Source: Coffea arabica (lineage: Eukaryota; Streptophyta; Magnoliopsida; Gentianales; Rubiaceae). From it: a DNA stretch of 64,000 nt. The position numbers and the translations under genes are program-made. The DNA is taken from the NCBI RefSeq assembly GCF_036785885.1, contig NC_092310.1:3038001-3102000 (forward strand), in the 5' to 3' direction. This document shows, piece after piece, positions 23,051-33,263 of the stretch. Under the pieces are notes generated by a model. The model searched no databases, had not been told where the DNA came from, and was given only the letters and a program-made list of their open reading frames with translations. Position 1 is the stretch's first letter; every line of letters starts with the position of its first letter.

Positions 23051-24027
23051 GATATAACAGAAACGAAGCCTCGTTTCTGCACTTTTCAAAATTTTCTTCC
23101 CTCTTTTCACCGAACCCTAACCCTCTCGCTCTAATCTTCCATTTCATCCGTTCATTCCCTAATCTTTCACCTCAAAATCATTTTCCAACATCTTGTGATC
23201 ATAAACTCTCAAAGATTTCATTTGAAAAACATCAATTTTTGGGGATTTCAGGTGTTAAAATCGAAAGGAGGGCCGAACTGAAATCTTCAAATTTGGAGCG
23301 AATTTGGACTGTTTTCTTCCTCATTTTTCAACAATATCTTCTTCTATCATCACTCTACACATTTGAGGTAACAATTTGCAACTTCCTTTGAGATTTTATA
23401 TTTCCTATTTTTGCATTTTTCTAGTTTTTGGCCATATTGTGATAAATGCATATTTGTTGAAATTTCTTGTTATAAATGTGCTACATTGTACTAGAATATG
23501 TTGTTACTACTATTTTTATGCTTAGTATGGAAAAAGTTGTGTATTTGGTGATATTTTTGGTATATTTTTTTAATTTATTAGGCTAATGGCAATTTGGTTC
23601 TTTAGGCTTGTGAATGTTGGTTTCCATTGAATATATAAACTTGTTTTGAGGAGTATAAGTCACTGTTGTACCAATTAAAAATGATATGCGATTAATAGAA
23701 CCAATTCCATTGGGTAAAAGAGTGTGTTTATGATTAATTTTAGCACATTCAAAAAAAATTTTTTTTACTTGAAATCTCTTATCTCTTTTAGTTCAATTGT
23801 AATTGTTTTGGTAAATTTGGAGCTCATTCGTATGCACTTTATTAAGAATGGGTATAGTCAATTGTGGTGTGATTCGTGGATAAAGTTATGAATATATCGG
23901 CTTGTTCATTTTTGAAATAATGGTTGAGGTTCAAATGATCGAACTCTTTGATGAGATTCTACCTGAAAATATGCATTTGAGTTTGAAATGAGTTAAATAG
24001 GATCTTTGGTTGTTTTTTTGGTACATG

Positions 24028-24077
24028 TTGGCAGGGAGTTTAGCCATTTTATAAGGGGAAATTCTGCTGAAATTTTC
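24028..24077 (+). repeat. TTGACAG hairpin motif, copy 8
   Basis: TTGGCAGGGAGTTTAGCCAT, then ATAAGGGGAAATTCTGCTGA. It lies 67 bp upstream of the ORF3-type gene start, in what looks like its leader intron (ACAG acceptor at about 24,139). Confidence 0.8.
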
Positions 24078-24143
24078 TTAAATTCTATGTGAGCAAGTTT
24101 ATATTGTTCTAATGAACGTTCATCTTGTTTTTATACAGAAACT

Positions 24144-25505
24144 ATGGCTCGCACAAGGAGGGCTCGTATTCGTACTCCTACACCATCTTCAAGCGAAGAA
24201 TGCACTCCCTCGCATGAAGAGTCGCCTGAGGAAGAATCTCCTTCGCCTGAGCCACCACCTCGGTCTCGCCGGAAGACCGCATCCACTAGCCGCGACGAGA
24301 CGCTTCCAGATTATGACACCACTAGATTCACGTCACTCGAGAATTAACAGTGGTACGAAGCAGGCTTAGATAAGGAAATTATCATTGAAAAGCACCTGAC
24401 ACCGGAGGTGGATGCACACTACCACATCTCTATGGCATTCAAGAAACTCGGATGGGAAAACATCTTTCAATTGCCCAAGCACTACTACCCCAATCTGGTC
24501 CGGGAGTTCTACGCCAATGTAGAAAACAAATAGAGTCACAATGGCAACCTCATCGTCTCCTGGGTTCGAAGAAAGAGAGTGGCTCTTAACCGGGATACAG
24601 TAGCCAAAATCGTCAAACTCAAAGACGAAGGAGTGGATGTTAAATTGAATAAGGAATTCAAGGCACGCGACCCTTGGCAGGTGGGAGAAGCGGTAGCACG
24701 TCTAAAGGGTCAATATAGGGAGCGAGGAAGTTCAAAGAAGATCACCGTATATGCCGACTCCTTCGAGCATAGGTACCACTTGATCTTCTATCTCTTCGCC
24801 TTCAATGTGGTACCCAAGAGGAGTGGAAAACGGGAGCTCCGCAATAGTGACCTCTACTTCTTAGATAAGATGATGCATGGTGTGGGTGGGCAGTTGACTG
24901 GTATTCCTTTGCCCAGCATCATCATCAGTTACATGTGGACCACAGCTCGCATGAGGGCTGGCGAAACTTGCTTTGGATTCCCTCGACTGCTATCCCTCAT
25001 TTTTGAAAAGCTCAAGGTTCCTCTTGGAACCGAGCGAGCCATTGTCACTAGGTCCGCCGACAAGGTCAGTGCCTCGATACTCAAATCCTTGAGTATCTCT
25101 ACAGATTTTGGAGCTGCTCTGGTTCGAGACACTGGAGAAGCTTTGACTTCTGCTCAGCCCTCACCTCACACTCAGCAGGAACCAGAAGCTCAAGAGATAG
25201 GGGCACAGCAGACTCTTCCTCCACCCGTTTCACGACCACCACCTCCGCCGCGATCCAAGTGGCAAGAGCTCCTCAATGCCATCTGCTGTATGGAGACACG
25301 AGTCGTTGAGCGCATTGACCAGACCGAGAGGATGATGACAGAGTGACTCGACAGACATGATCGCCATCTTCGTGCGATCGAGGATCATTTCCATATCCGC
25401 CGGTCACCTACTCCGACGCCTTAGCAGGAGGAGGGGCATATTGGTACATCACAGGGTCCTCATTTCCATGAGGACCCTGTAGACCCTCGTTCTGAGCAGC
25501 TATGA
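24144..25505 (+). pseudogene. ORF3-position gene, putative plant transposon protein (Transposase_32 type), decayed
   Basis: Read from ATG 24144 in one frame. The N-terminus is Arg/Ser/Pro/Glu-rich (MARTRRARIRTPTPSSSEE). Then comes a conserved core with VDAHYHISMAFKKLGWENIF and YYPNLVREFYANV, the long globular part around VYADSFEHRYHLIFYLFAFN and MWTTARMRAGETCFGFPRLL, and a Pro-rich tail followed by a short helical end (VERIDQTERMM). In-frame stops lie at 24345, 24531, 25344 and 25422. Three sit at likely Gln codons and one at a likely Trp codon. This family is the extra ORF carried after pol by many plant Athila-like elements; its molecular role is not known to me. The ORF at 43,640 in the complete element is probably its homologue. 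Confidence 0.75.
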
Positions 25506-25741
25506 AGATCTTTAGTTGATTACATCTTTTGTTGCTATATTTTTCTTTTATTGTGTTCGGTTTAAACTTTGTAGTTTTCATATTGGATTCTCTTGTGCTA
25601 CGCATGGTTTTTTGTACTCTTTTGTTTCATTGTGAAGAGAATTTGGATGATCGTGAGAATTAATGGATTCAAATTGAATCACCACTTATTTTGAGGGAAG
25701 TTTCAGTTTCTATTACCTTCTTCACAATGAGGACATTGTTA

Positions 25742-25760
25742 AATTTAAGTGTGGGGAAGG
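25742..25760 (+). other. Polypurine-tract-like sequence after the ORF3-type gene
   Basis: GAGGACATTG (about 25,729), then TTTAAGTGTGGGGAAGGG. It is equivalent in position to 44,260-44,300 in the complete Athila-type element and to about 61,040-61,070 (minus) in the right-edge element. Confidence 0.6.
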
Positions 25761-25883
25761 GATTACTTTATCTTATGGGGATTGTGTCTTGAAATGCATG
25801 ATTTGAGTTGTCTATGACTTAAAAATGTTGAAATTTTATTTGGAAATGTTGTATTGTGGTTAATTTTCTTGAAATTGAGGTTG

Positions 25884-25935
25884 TTGACAGGGAGTTTTGT
25901 CCATTTTTATGGGGAAATTCTGTAAAAAATTTTTA
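25884..25935 (+). repeat. TTGACAG hairpin motif, copy 9
   Basis: TTGACAGGGAGTTTTGTCCA, then ATGGGGAAATTCTGTAAAAA. It is about 125 bp after the purine tract, the same spacing as copy 10 at 60.9 kb. Confidence 0.8.
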
Positions 25936-26184
25936 AAATATTTTCCAATATTTCAAGTTAATGGCCAAAATGTTCAATTCTGAGTAATTGTGAGTGGATT
26001 AATAAGTGGATTAAATGAGTGGATTAATGCATTAATTTTATGAAATTGTGAAGGATATCGATATATGAAGTTCATGCACGAGCTGACAGAAGTGTAAGGA
26101 TTGTCCAGAGGATAAAGTACACAAGAAATTAGGAGCAAAAATGAAGAAAAAAGGAAAGAAGCGAAAAAACTGAAAATTTAATGC

Positions 26185-26365
26185 CACGGATCCGAGCTCG
26201 GATCCGTGAGACCAAAGAGAGATCCGATCCCTCGTCTGTACTTCTGGAGGAGTGTATCCGAGGTCAGAAGATCTGACCCCGGATCCATCATAGGAAGTCC
26301 TCGGATCCTAAAGATCCGAGCTCGGATCTATATTCAACCCTCGGATCTGAGGCTCGGATCTGTCT
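26185..26365. repeat. GATCCGAGCTCGGATC palindrome cluster 3
   Basis: A perfect 24-bp palindrome at 26185-26208 (core GATCCGAGCTCGGATC with CACG/CGTG extensions) and a perfect 18-bp one at 26312-26329 (AGATCCGAGCTCGGATCT), plus several half-copies. Confidence 0.9.
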
Positions 26366-26555
26366 TTCTCTTCAGCAAGTGGCACAGCCGTTTTCCTTTA
26401 CCTTTCTCACAACTTTTCCAGCTATTTTGAGAGACAGAAATCGGTGGCACATGCTTCTGTAACAAAAGAGAAGACCAAATGAGTTGTAGACAAAAGAAAA
26501 TATCATATCTTTGGTTCAGCTACTGACTACATTAGAGATAGCACTCAAGGTTTGA

Positions 26556-26940
26556 GGCTTTTAGGATTCAGGGTTTTAGGGTTTTAGAGATCAAGATTTA
26601 GTGTTTTAGAAGAATAGCACTTTCGGGTTTAGGGTTGTAGGATTTTAGTTTGACAATAGTGTGCCTTCATTAGAACTTTAGATTTTTAATTAAAATAGTA
26701 ATCCTATCGTGCCATTAAAATATTTTTTAATGGATTTTAATAAACCCAACAACCTTGATTTAATGTTTTAGGGTTTACAAGGATTTGGTTTCTAAGATTT
26801 ACGATTTAGTGTTTTACGGCTTTAGCACTTAGGGTTTTAGGATTTTTGCATGACAATAAATTTGCCTTGATTATCGCTTTATTTTTTTAATCAAAATAGT
26901 AATCCTGCCAATAATTGTTAAAGGTAAAACACGCAAGATT
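26556..26940 (+). repeat. Tandem duplication of telomere-like GGGTTTTAG-rich sequence
   Basis: Two diverged units of roughly 190 bp (about 26,545-26,740 and 26,750-26,935). Each has degenerate TTTAGGG-like words followed by GACAATA...TTGCCTT, a TTTTTAAT tract and AAAATAGTAATCCT. It is not a true telomeric array. Confidence 0.65.
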
Positions 26941-27894
26941 TAATCACTAGATATTTGATTTACTTTTTTTTCTTTTCCTTTTCAACTACCAAACAAATAA
27001 CATGCACTTCATAAAAATAACTTATATAATTTTTTTAAATAACATTGCGTTATTAAATTTCTAAAATTACAGTTGAAATTGTAACAGATATTAATGACTA
27101 TTAACTATTACATTCTTATAACTAATATTCATCGGTGTCAACAAATAAATACGATTCATTAATAACAAAGGAAAATTAGAATTTGATAAAAAAAAATTTA
27201 TTTGATAAAAAGGAAAAAAAGTTAGTATTTTTTTCATAAAATATAGTCAACACCTTACATGTTAACAATTTCATTCTATTTTTACATTGATATATGAAAT
27301 AGAAAGAACTATGCATGTGTACTTTTTCCACCATTTAAATGTATTATAATAAAATAACGTATTTCCAACCAACCGTACAATTACCAATTTTTTTTAATAT
27401 AAAAGAAATATGATTTTTTTTAGAGCACATATTTGATGACTTTAGGCACGTGCAAGTTTTAAAATAAAAAAAAATTTATTCCTCTGCTAATTACAGATTT
27501 TTAAATAACATTTCTCCGAAATATAAGATTTTTGTAGAGCTTTTAAAATAAGATTTTACTACCGACAGCATTTTAGTAAAGGCAAATTCTACAAAACAAA
27601 CAACATTTACAGTTAATTTTATATTTTTTTGGGAGCTCGTAAATTTCATTTAAAATTTTTTTTCTAGCAAGTTTGAATTTAATTTTCTGAAAGTCATACT
27701 TATAAATGCGAAATCTAACAAAAAAATTAAATACAATTTTTGGAGGTCAAATTTATCAAATGCGAGCTATTTGAAGAATTAAAAAAAAACATTTAGGACC
27801 TTGCATTTAGCTCTTACTATTTTTTGGAAAAAATTCTCTAGCTCCAAAAAAAAAACAAAAAAATTTAAAATATACTTAAACTCGCATTCCTCAA
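26941..27894. other. AT-rich subterminal region of the insertion
   Basis: No gene. Towards the right, scattered AAATGCGA, AAATGCGAGCT and GCATTTAGCTC words mirror the palindrome array near the left end. Confidence 0.5.
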
Positions 27895-28010
27895 TAAGTA
27901 GAGCTCGCATTCAGGGAATGCGAAGACCCCCCTACGGAATAACTCACAAAAATCACCCCTTTTGTAGAATTTTTTTAAAATTCATCACAAAATTGAAAAT
28001 TTCTCCTCAT
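27895..28010 (-). repeat. Right terminal inverted repeat of the composite insertion
   Basis: Begins with a GAGCTCGCATTCAGGGAATG palindrome, then GCGAAGACCC, CCCCTTTTGTAGAATT and AATTCATCACAAAATTG. Its reverse complement aligns with 11,290-11,395. TTATGACAG follows immediately at 28011-28019, restoring the neprosin frame. Confidence 0.7.
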
Positions 28011-30145
28011 TTATGACAGTTGAATGGGAGGTGTCCTGAGGGTACCATTCCTATCAGAAGACACCAAAATCCAAGCAATCTCAAGAGATATGCCAAGAAG
28101 AAGCACAAAAACATTCTCCAAATTTCTCCAATTGATGTGAAGGCAAACATCAAGAAAATTCTTGTTTAGATAAAGGTATTAAATATTTATACGTTCCTAT
28201 AATTATTAAAGTTCTGATGCAAATGGTACAATCACTTGAAACAATTGTCATTGCACTGTAGAATATTCTTGCTACTCAAACACCATTAGGATAACATTGG
28301 CCAGGGGCGGACCCATGTTACCGGGTTGGCCCGGTAAGTTTCAAAAATTTTTATTTGTCTCTCGTAAAAAATTGAATTTTTTTTTAAAAATTATTCTTTA
28401 AAATTTTGAACTTTTAAACCAACAAAAATTTAAAACCGTTTTACACTAGTATTAAAATTCATCCCGCCAATGTAAACTTTTCTCGATCCCTCTCAATATT
28501 GGCTGTCTAGTTTTGTATATGAATAGAATCTTATCAGAGAACACTAATTGTGGAAGAATTTTAATTCATTAATTTTTGTATTTTAGTTTGATTTTCCTGT
28601 TCTTTGAATTGTTTCCGTTTAAATTTTTAGCGTGCATTTGCATACGTGCAAGGTGGCAAGTACTTTGGGACAAAGGCATATCTAAACCTTTGGAAACCCC
28701 ACGTTCAAAACGAAGACTTTAGCTCGTCTCAAACCTGGATTCTTGGAATTCCTGATGCAAAGGTCAACTCCATTGAAGCTGGTTGGATGGTACTTCATCC
28801 CTATAATTTTTTTTTTTCCAAACTACTCATTTTCTTGTTAAACTATAAACACTTGAGCATTTGGCTCATATTCCATGATTTGCTTAATTTGCTTATTAAA
28901 ATAACAGGTACTCCCAGATCTTTATGGAGATTAATACAGCAAGACTCTTCACCTACTGGACTGTAAGCCATTACATCTAATCTAAATTTCCTTATTAATC
29001 TAAGTTGTATAAACCAATGTTTTAAAAATCAGATCAGATCAGTCGGTTCAACCGGTTGAACAGCGAACCGATCATGCTTCCGATCCAATTCAATTAAAAA
29101 ATCAAAGTACCTTCGAGTGTTAATTTAACTTTGTTGGGAGTTTCCAATTATCTCGACAGTTGAAAAAAAAATTAAAAAATCAAAGAATTAATTGAATCGA
29201 TCAAAATCGGTCATGAATCGGTTGAACCGGTAAAAATCAAAAGGTTCAACTGATTTTTATTAAATATTTATTTTCTAAAATAAATAATTTAATTTTATTC
29301 AAAATTCTTAATACTAAAATGGATAAAAAATTATTAAACTTTTGAATTGGGATCGAATCGGTTGAATCAATCAAATCGTGAACCGGAACGTTTTCGGTTC
29401 ACTCTCTGGTCCAAATTTAAAAACATTGATGGGCTATCATTCCAACGGGTGTTACAAATTGGACTGCCCTGGCTTTGTTCACACGAATCCAGACGTAGTA
29501 TTGGGAGGCGGCATTTATTGGATTTCTACCCATCGTGGACCCCAACACGAACTCGGCTTCCGTTTTCGGAAGGTAGCAAGAATAAAAATGGTTGAGAAAT
29601 CAGCATAGATTAGCTGTCAAATGGTTTGCCATCTGATAATTAACATACTTTTTCCTAATCATCCTGATTCTTGCTTCTTCCTTTGCTCCTAATTGCTTTT
29701 TCCTCGTACTTGAAAATTTGATCTAGTGGGTAAACTAAATTTCTTTAGGACCCAAAACAAGATGTTTGGGGGCTAGCATGGAAAACGGCCGATAAAATAA
29801 TTGGTTACTGGCCTGCCTCCCATATTCTCAGACCTGGCTGAAAGTGCTTCAGTGATCGGATGGGGTGGAGAGGTGCTAAGCTCTGCAATTATAGATGGGC
29901 AGCACACTACAACTCAAATGGGTAGTGGCCATTTTGCTCAAGAAAAATTTGGAGGATCAAGTCTTATCAGAGCCCTTCAAGTAATCGATGAATCAAACAA
30001 TTTGAAGCCTGCTGGAAACTTTAAAGTTCGCGTCGACAATCCAAATGGCTACAATGCAGTGCTTGTAAAGAAATATAATTGGGGAGATACCATTTTCTTT
30101 GGAGGACCAGGAAAAAATAATAATTGTCCTGGCATTGATGAATGA
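28011..30145 (+). pseudogene. Neprosin/DUF239-type secreted peptidase, 3' part (exons 3b to 7)
   Basis: Continues the gene cut at 11,289. Exon 3b (28020-28175) encodes LNGRCPEGTIPIRR and then has an in-frame TAG. Exon 4 (28631-28799) encodes AYVQGGKYFGTKAYLNLWKP and ends in NSIEAGW, which carries one of the two Glu-bearing motifs of neprosins. Exon 5 (28908-28962) encodes VLPDLYGD and is frameshifted by one base before the FTYWT segment. Exon 6 (29429-29572) encodes GYHSNGCYKLDCPGFV. Exon 7 (29749-30145) encodes the C-terminal half, with a one-base frameshift after IGYWPAS, then SDLAESASVIGWGGEV (second Glu motif) and a GGPGKNNNC end. A MITE abuts exon 6 and appears to have removed its splice acceptor. 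The C-terminal exon is otherwise well preserved. Confidence 0.85.
29014..29428. mobile_element. MITE in a neprosin intron (MULE-like ends)
   Basis: The left end is CAATGTTTTAAAAATC and the right end TTTAAAAACATTG, an inverted pair. Just inside are complementary GGTTCAACCGGTTGAAC and GAATCGGTTGAATC-type blocks. Ends and internal CGG-rich words resemble those of the CAF1-carrying element at 53.8 kb. The right end runs directly into exon 6, with no splice acceptor between them. Confidence 0.6.
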
Positions 30146-31448
30146 TGTAATCTGGAAAATGAGTGAATGATTATGCAAAAGACACTACTTCTTCTTCTTT
30201 TCTTTACACGAATTAAATTTCAGGATTTATATATAAAAAAAAAGTTAAAGAGAAGCGCTCAAGTGCATGTCTACATATTCATGTTTGGATAAAAGAAGGT
30301 AATTGATGTTTTAATTAGAAGAAAATAGAAAACATGGTTTCCTTTATTCTTTTAATCGGAGCACAATGAAACCGAATAGGAAGTATTTGAATTGCAATTG
30401 ATTGAAGCCAGATAGGAAATGAGGGTAGTATAATTTTTTTGTATTAGAGGGTATTTATGTGTAATTGTCAAAAACATCAGGGGAAGTTTTTGAAATTATC
30501 CACATATATAAATCTTAGTATTTTGATAGCTCTTAGTATTGATTTTGACCCAGGATTCAATATATACCCATAATTCATTAAATACTTTTTATGAATGTCA
30601 ACTACGTATTTTAAGTAAATTGCTCCAGATTGTTCAATCAATTGATAACCAGAGTCATTCTTTGATAAATGATCACTATGAGTCAAACTCAATAATATGT
30701 ATGTATGTATGTATTGTACGAGGGATTTTCAGGTCAATTCTCTCATTAAGCATCTTATTCTCCATTCTCTTTTTTAACAAAATTGATTTAATTTAATCAT
30801 TATAATTACTTTTAAACCTATGGAATAGATACTAACGTAAATACATTACTTAATATTAGAAAGTGTCCACCTATCATATGATAATCTATTTAAATGTCCT
30901 AACCTTACCTAATACAACTTTAAAAAAAAAGTTTAAAAGTAGACAATTTCAAACATGGCATGCCACATAGTTGCCTTTGATTTTACAAAATAAAATAAGA
31001 CCATAAATAGGTTTACCAAACTTATAGCGAACAATCAAACGTTAGAAACGTCGTAATAAATGAAACCACCATCAATTTCCTTAGTTTTACTTATTAACCA
31101 TAACAGAAATAAGTACGACTATCTACTAACTATAATACCAAATTAAGGAAAAATGTTTAGAATTAATTAAGTTCCCTAACAATACAATAATTTGGTAATG
31201 TTTAGAATTAATCAATTTCAGTAACAATTGTAAACAATACAATAATTTGAATACCAAATTAATGGCATTATACATAATTATATAATTTAAACACTAAATT
31301 AAGTAAACTTTCACCAATACCAATTTTTTTAAGGAAACTTCCCTATTTCTCATCAGTTAAATATCACACATGCTTTTAGAAAAAGGATCTTTCTGATGAG
31401 TACCTATTGGGCACTCATTAATGCACATAAATTCCATCTAAACTACTA
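30146..31448. other. Intergenic, no gene seen
   Basis: AT-rich, with a short TATG microsatellite at about 30,699-30,716. The last ~60 bp (GAGTACCTATTGGGCACTCATT) resembles, in inverted form, GATTGCCCAATGAGGAATTAG at about 47,153. The Athila-type element may therefore have landed inside a small MITE. Confidence 0.5.
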
Positions 31449-31453
31449 TATAT

Positions 31454-33174
31454 TGATAGGTTGCAATTTTCTCATTTATTTTATTATTAATTTTCTCTAT
31501 TACCTGACCCGATGTGGATTAATTAATAGTTTCTACTCACTTTTAGTATTTTGCGTTTATCTTAGGGGGCAGAATGAAAATATGATAACAGGTGCCAATT
31601 TGACAGAAAAGAAATTCAAATGATAGAGCTTGTTCCAGGGGCATTTTTGAAAAAGAGACGCAAGCCCTTTTTGGTCATTTGGCCGAAGTCTTCCTCCGGA
31701 GAAAATGGGAGCTGCCGCACGGAGATTGAGGAAGAGATGAAAAAAGGAGAAAAAGAGGCAGAGGATTTTGGCCTCCCGGAGCTTAGCCTCACTTTTGACT
31801 TTTCTTCTTGGCCTTTAGTAGTCATTCTCCACGGTTGTGAGGAGAAACGATGAAGAGCTTTAGTTTAGCATTAGATTTTTCCTTTTAGACTTTTGGTTAG
31901 GACCTCTCCTATGCATGTCAGAGGAAATTAAACAACTTTGACTTTTCCATTTTCCTTCCTGGCGTAGTCTTCTCTTCGTACGCCTGGACAAGTAGAAACC
32001 ATGGAATTAGTTGCTGTAGCTTTGCTATCTTTTCAAACATTTGGACGAATTGGACTCTTCTAATTTCGAAGGACAATGGCCGCAACTTTCTCTGCGATTT
32101 TCTGTGGGTTTTGTTCATCAAATATGAACTAATTTTTCAACTCTAGTCAAGGGACAATGAAAGCTTTGATTCGCCTAAAAATTGTGAGATCGGTTTAATT
32201 TTATCTTTTCCTTTTATTTATTGGTATTCGCATATTCCTTGATTGCAGTGCTTATGATTGTTCAATTAATTGATTGTTTTGGATGCTGATACTTAGTTAA
32301 TTTGATAATCTATTGTCAGTTAGGGCATTAAATTCGTAATTGTTTAATTGTCTTAAACTAGTGATAACTGGCATAACTAGATTTGTGTCAGGGGGATATG
32401 CGAACTAATCTGAAACAGCCCTGGTAGTGCGTTATTTGATTGGAATAGGGCTCCTCTAACACGTAAGGCAATTGGGGAATTAAATCTTATGGGTGTACTT
32501 AGGATTATTTCTCAATTAGAACAGTGATTAACGGGCGTACCTTAATCACCGACACAGTAAGGAGGGGTTGACTGTCATCACTTGTTTGGCAGTTATAACC
32601 TATTTATTAATAAATAATTGGAAGTGCTTGTGCATCGATGATCAATTAGGTGAACCAATGCTGAAGTTATTCCTTGGTTAGATCTTTAATTAATATTACC
32701 TTGATTTTAATGAATTGCCATTTGACCTTTAGTTGCTTACTTTATTTTATTCTTAATTGTTTCTTGTTTTAATTGATTTAGCCCTTTAATTATTGTTACT
32801 CTAAGTTCAGTGAATGGTTGTTTAATTTCTAGTTAGTTATTTATTTTTATTTTCTTATTTGAATTTATCTGATTATCGTCCTTCCTACAAAATCATCCCC
32901 TATGTTACTTTGGATTTCTTAAGAGACAAATATACTCAATCCCTGAGAATACGACCCTACTTGTCTTGTTTACAAATTCATAATTATTTGTGAAAAAAAG
33001 AAAAATCATCCCATTCGAGTATATCGGATCAAGCAAACTCTTCGGGAACAGGGTGAATCAAGTAACCCATTGCACACCTAAAGTCCCTGCTCCAGTACTT
33101 GGAATTGGGTTTTGATCATTTTAACTGGCAATTAGGTTTAATTTTATTATTGTACAGATTTCGACATCCTGTCA
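31454..33174 (+). repeat. 5' LTR of the Athila-type element
   Basis: Starts TGATAGGTTGCAATTTTC and ends TTTCGACATCCTGTCA, 1,721 bp. It contains a ~24-bp segment around GTGCTTGTGCATCGATGATC (about 32,625) that is missing from the 3' LTR. Confidence 0.92.
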
Positions 33175-33179
33175 ATTTT

Positions 33180-33197
33180 TGGCATCGTTGCCGGGGA
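33180..33197 (+). other. Primer binding site, tRNA-Asp type
   Basis: TGGCATCGTTGCCGGGGA, one change from the TGGCGCCGTTGCCGGGGA typical of Athila-like elements. It lies 5 bp after the LTR end. Confidence 0.85.
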
Positions 33198-33263
33198 CTG
33201 GCGTTATTATTTGTTTCTTTTTAAATTCATTTTTTATCTAACTTTCTGGTGCTTTTCAAGTGT

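Larger units (their letters stand above)
22260..26430 (+). mobile_element. Athila-like retroelement 3' fragment (LTRs not resolved)
   Basis: The order matches the region downstream of pol in the complete element at 31-47 kb: GAGCCAACGACTATAA and TTGGGAGGTAACCCAG hairpin (22,329-22,344), palindrome array, UTR with intron-like T-rich sequence, ORF3-position gene (24,144-25,505), and purine tract in TTTAAGTGTGGGGAAGGG (about 25,743-25,760). Sequence to the right carries another hairpin motif and a second palindrome array. Gag, RT and integrase are absent. I could not find a matching pair of LTRs, so the outer limits are approximate. Confidence 0.6.
11290..28010 (+). mobile_element. 16.7-kb composite TIR insertion carrying MULE and Athila-like genes
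   Basis: The insertion is defined by continuity of the interrupted neprosin exon. It is flanked by TTATGGGGT (11281-11289) and TTATGACAG (28011-28019), a decayed 9-bp target duplication of the size MULEs make. Ends are inverted: the left reads ATTCTACAACTGGGG then GGTCTTCGCATTCCGGGAAT, and the right, reverse-complemented, reads ATTCTACAAAAGGGG then GGTCTTCGCATTCCCTGAAT. Inside, left to right: subterminal palindromes and a GC-rich UTR-like stretch; an internal copy of the right terminus (about 12,400-12,650); duplicated non-coding blocks; a MuDR-type transposase pseudogene; a plant-mobile-domain pseudogene; and an Athila-like 3' fragment. Whether it moved as one unit or grew by nesting cannot be settled by eye. 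Confidence 0.7.

Noticed and set aside
12180..26330. BamHI/SacI-like strings (GGATCCGAGCTCGGATCC) suggesting vector polylinker contamination
   Set aside because: Copies are imperfect, embedded in diverged repeats with plant TE context, and extended by different flanking palindromic bases. No vector backbone is present.
28304..28500. hAT-like end CAGGGGCGGACCCATG in a neprosin intron
   Set aside because: A matching right end and an 8-bp duplication could not be found, so it may be a fragment at most.
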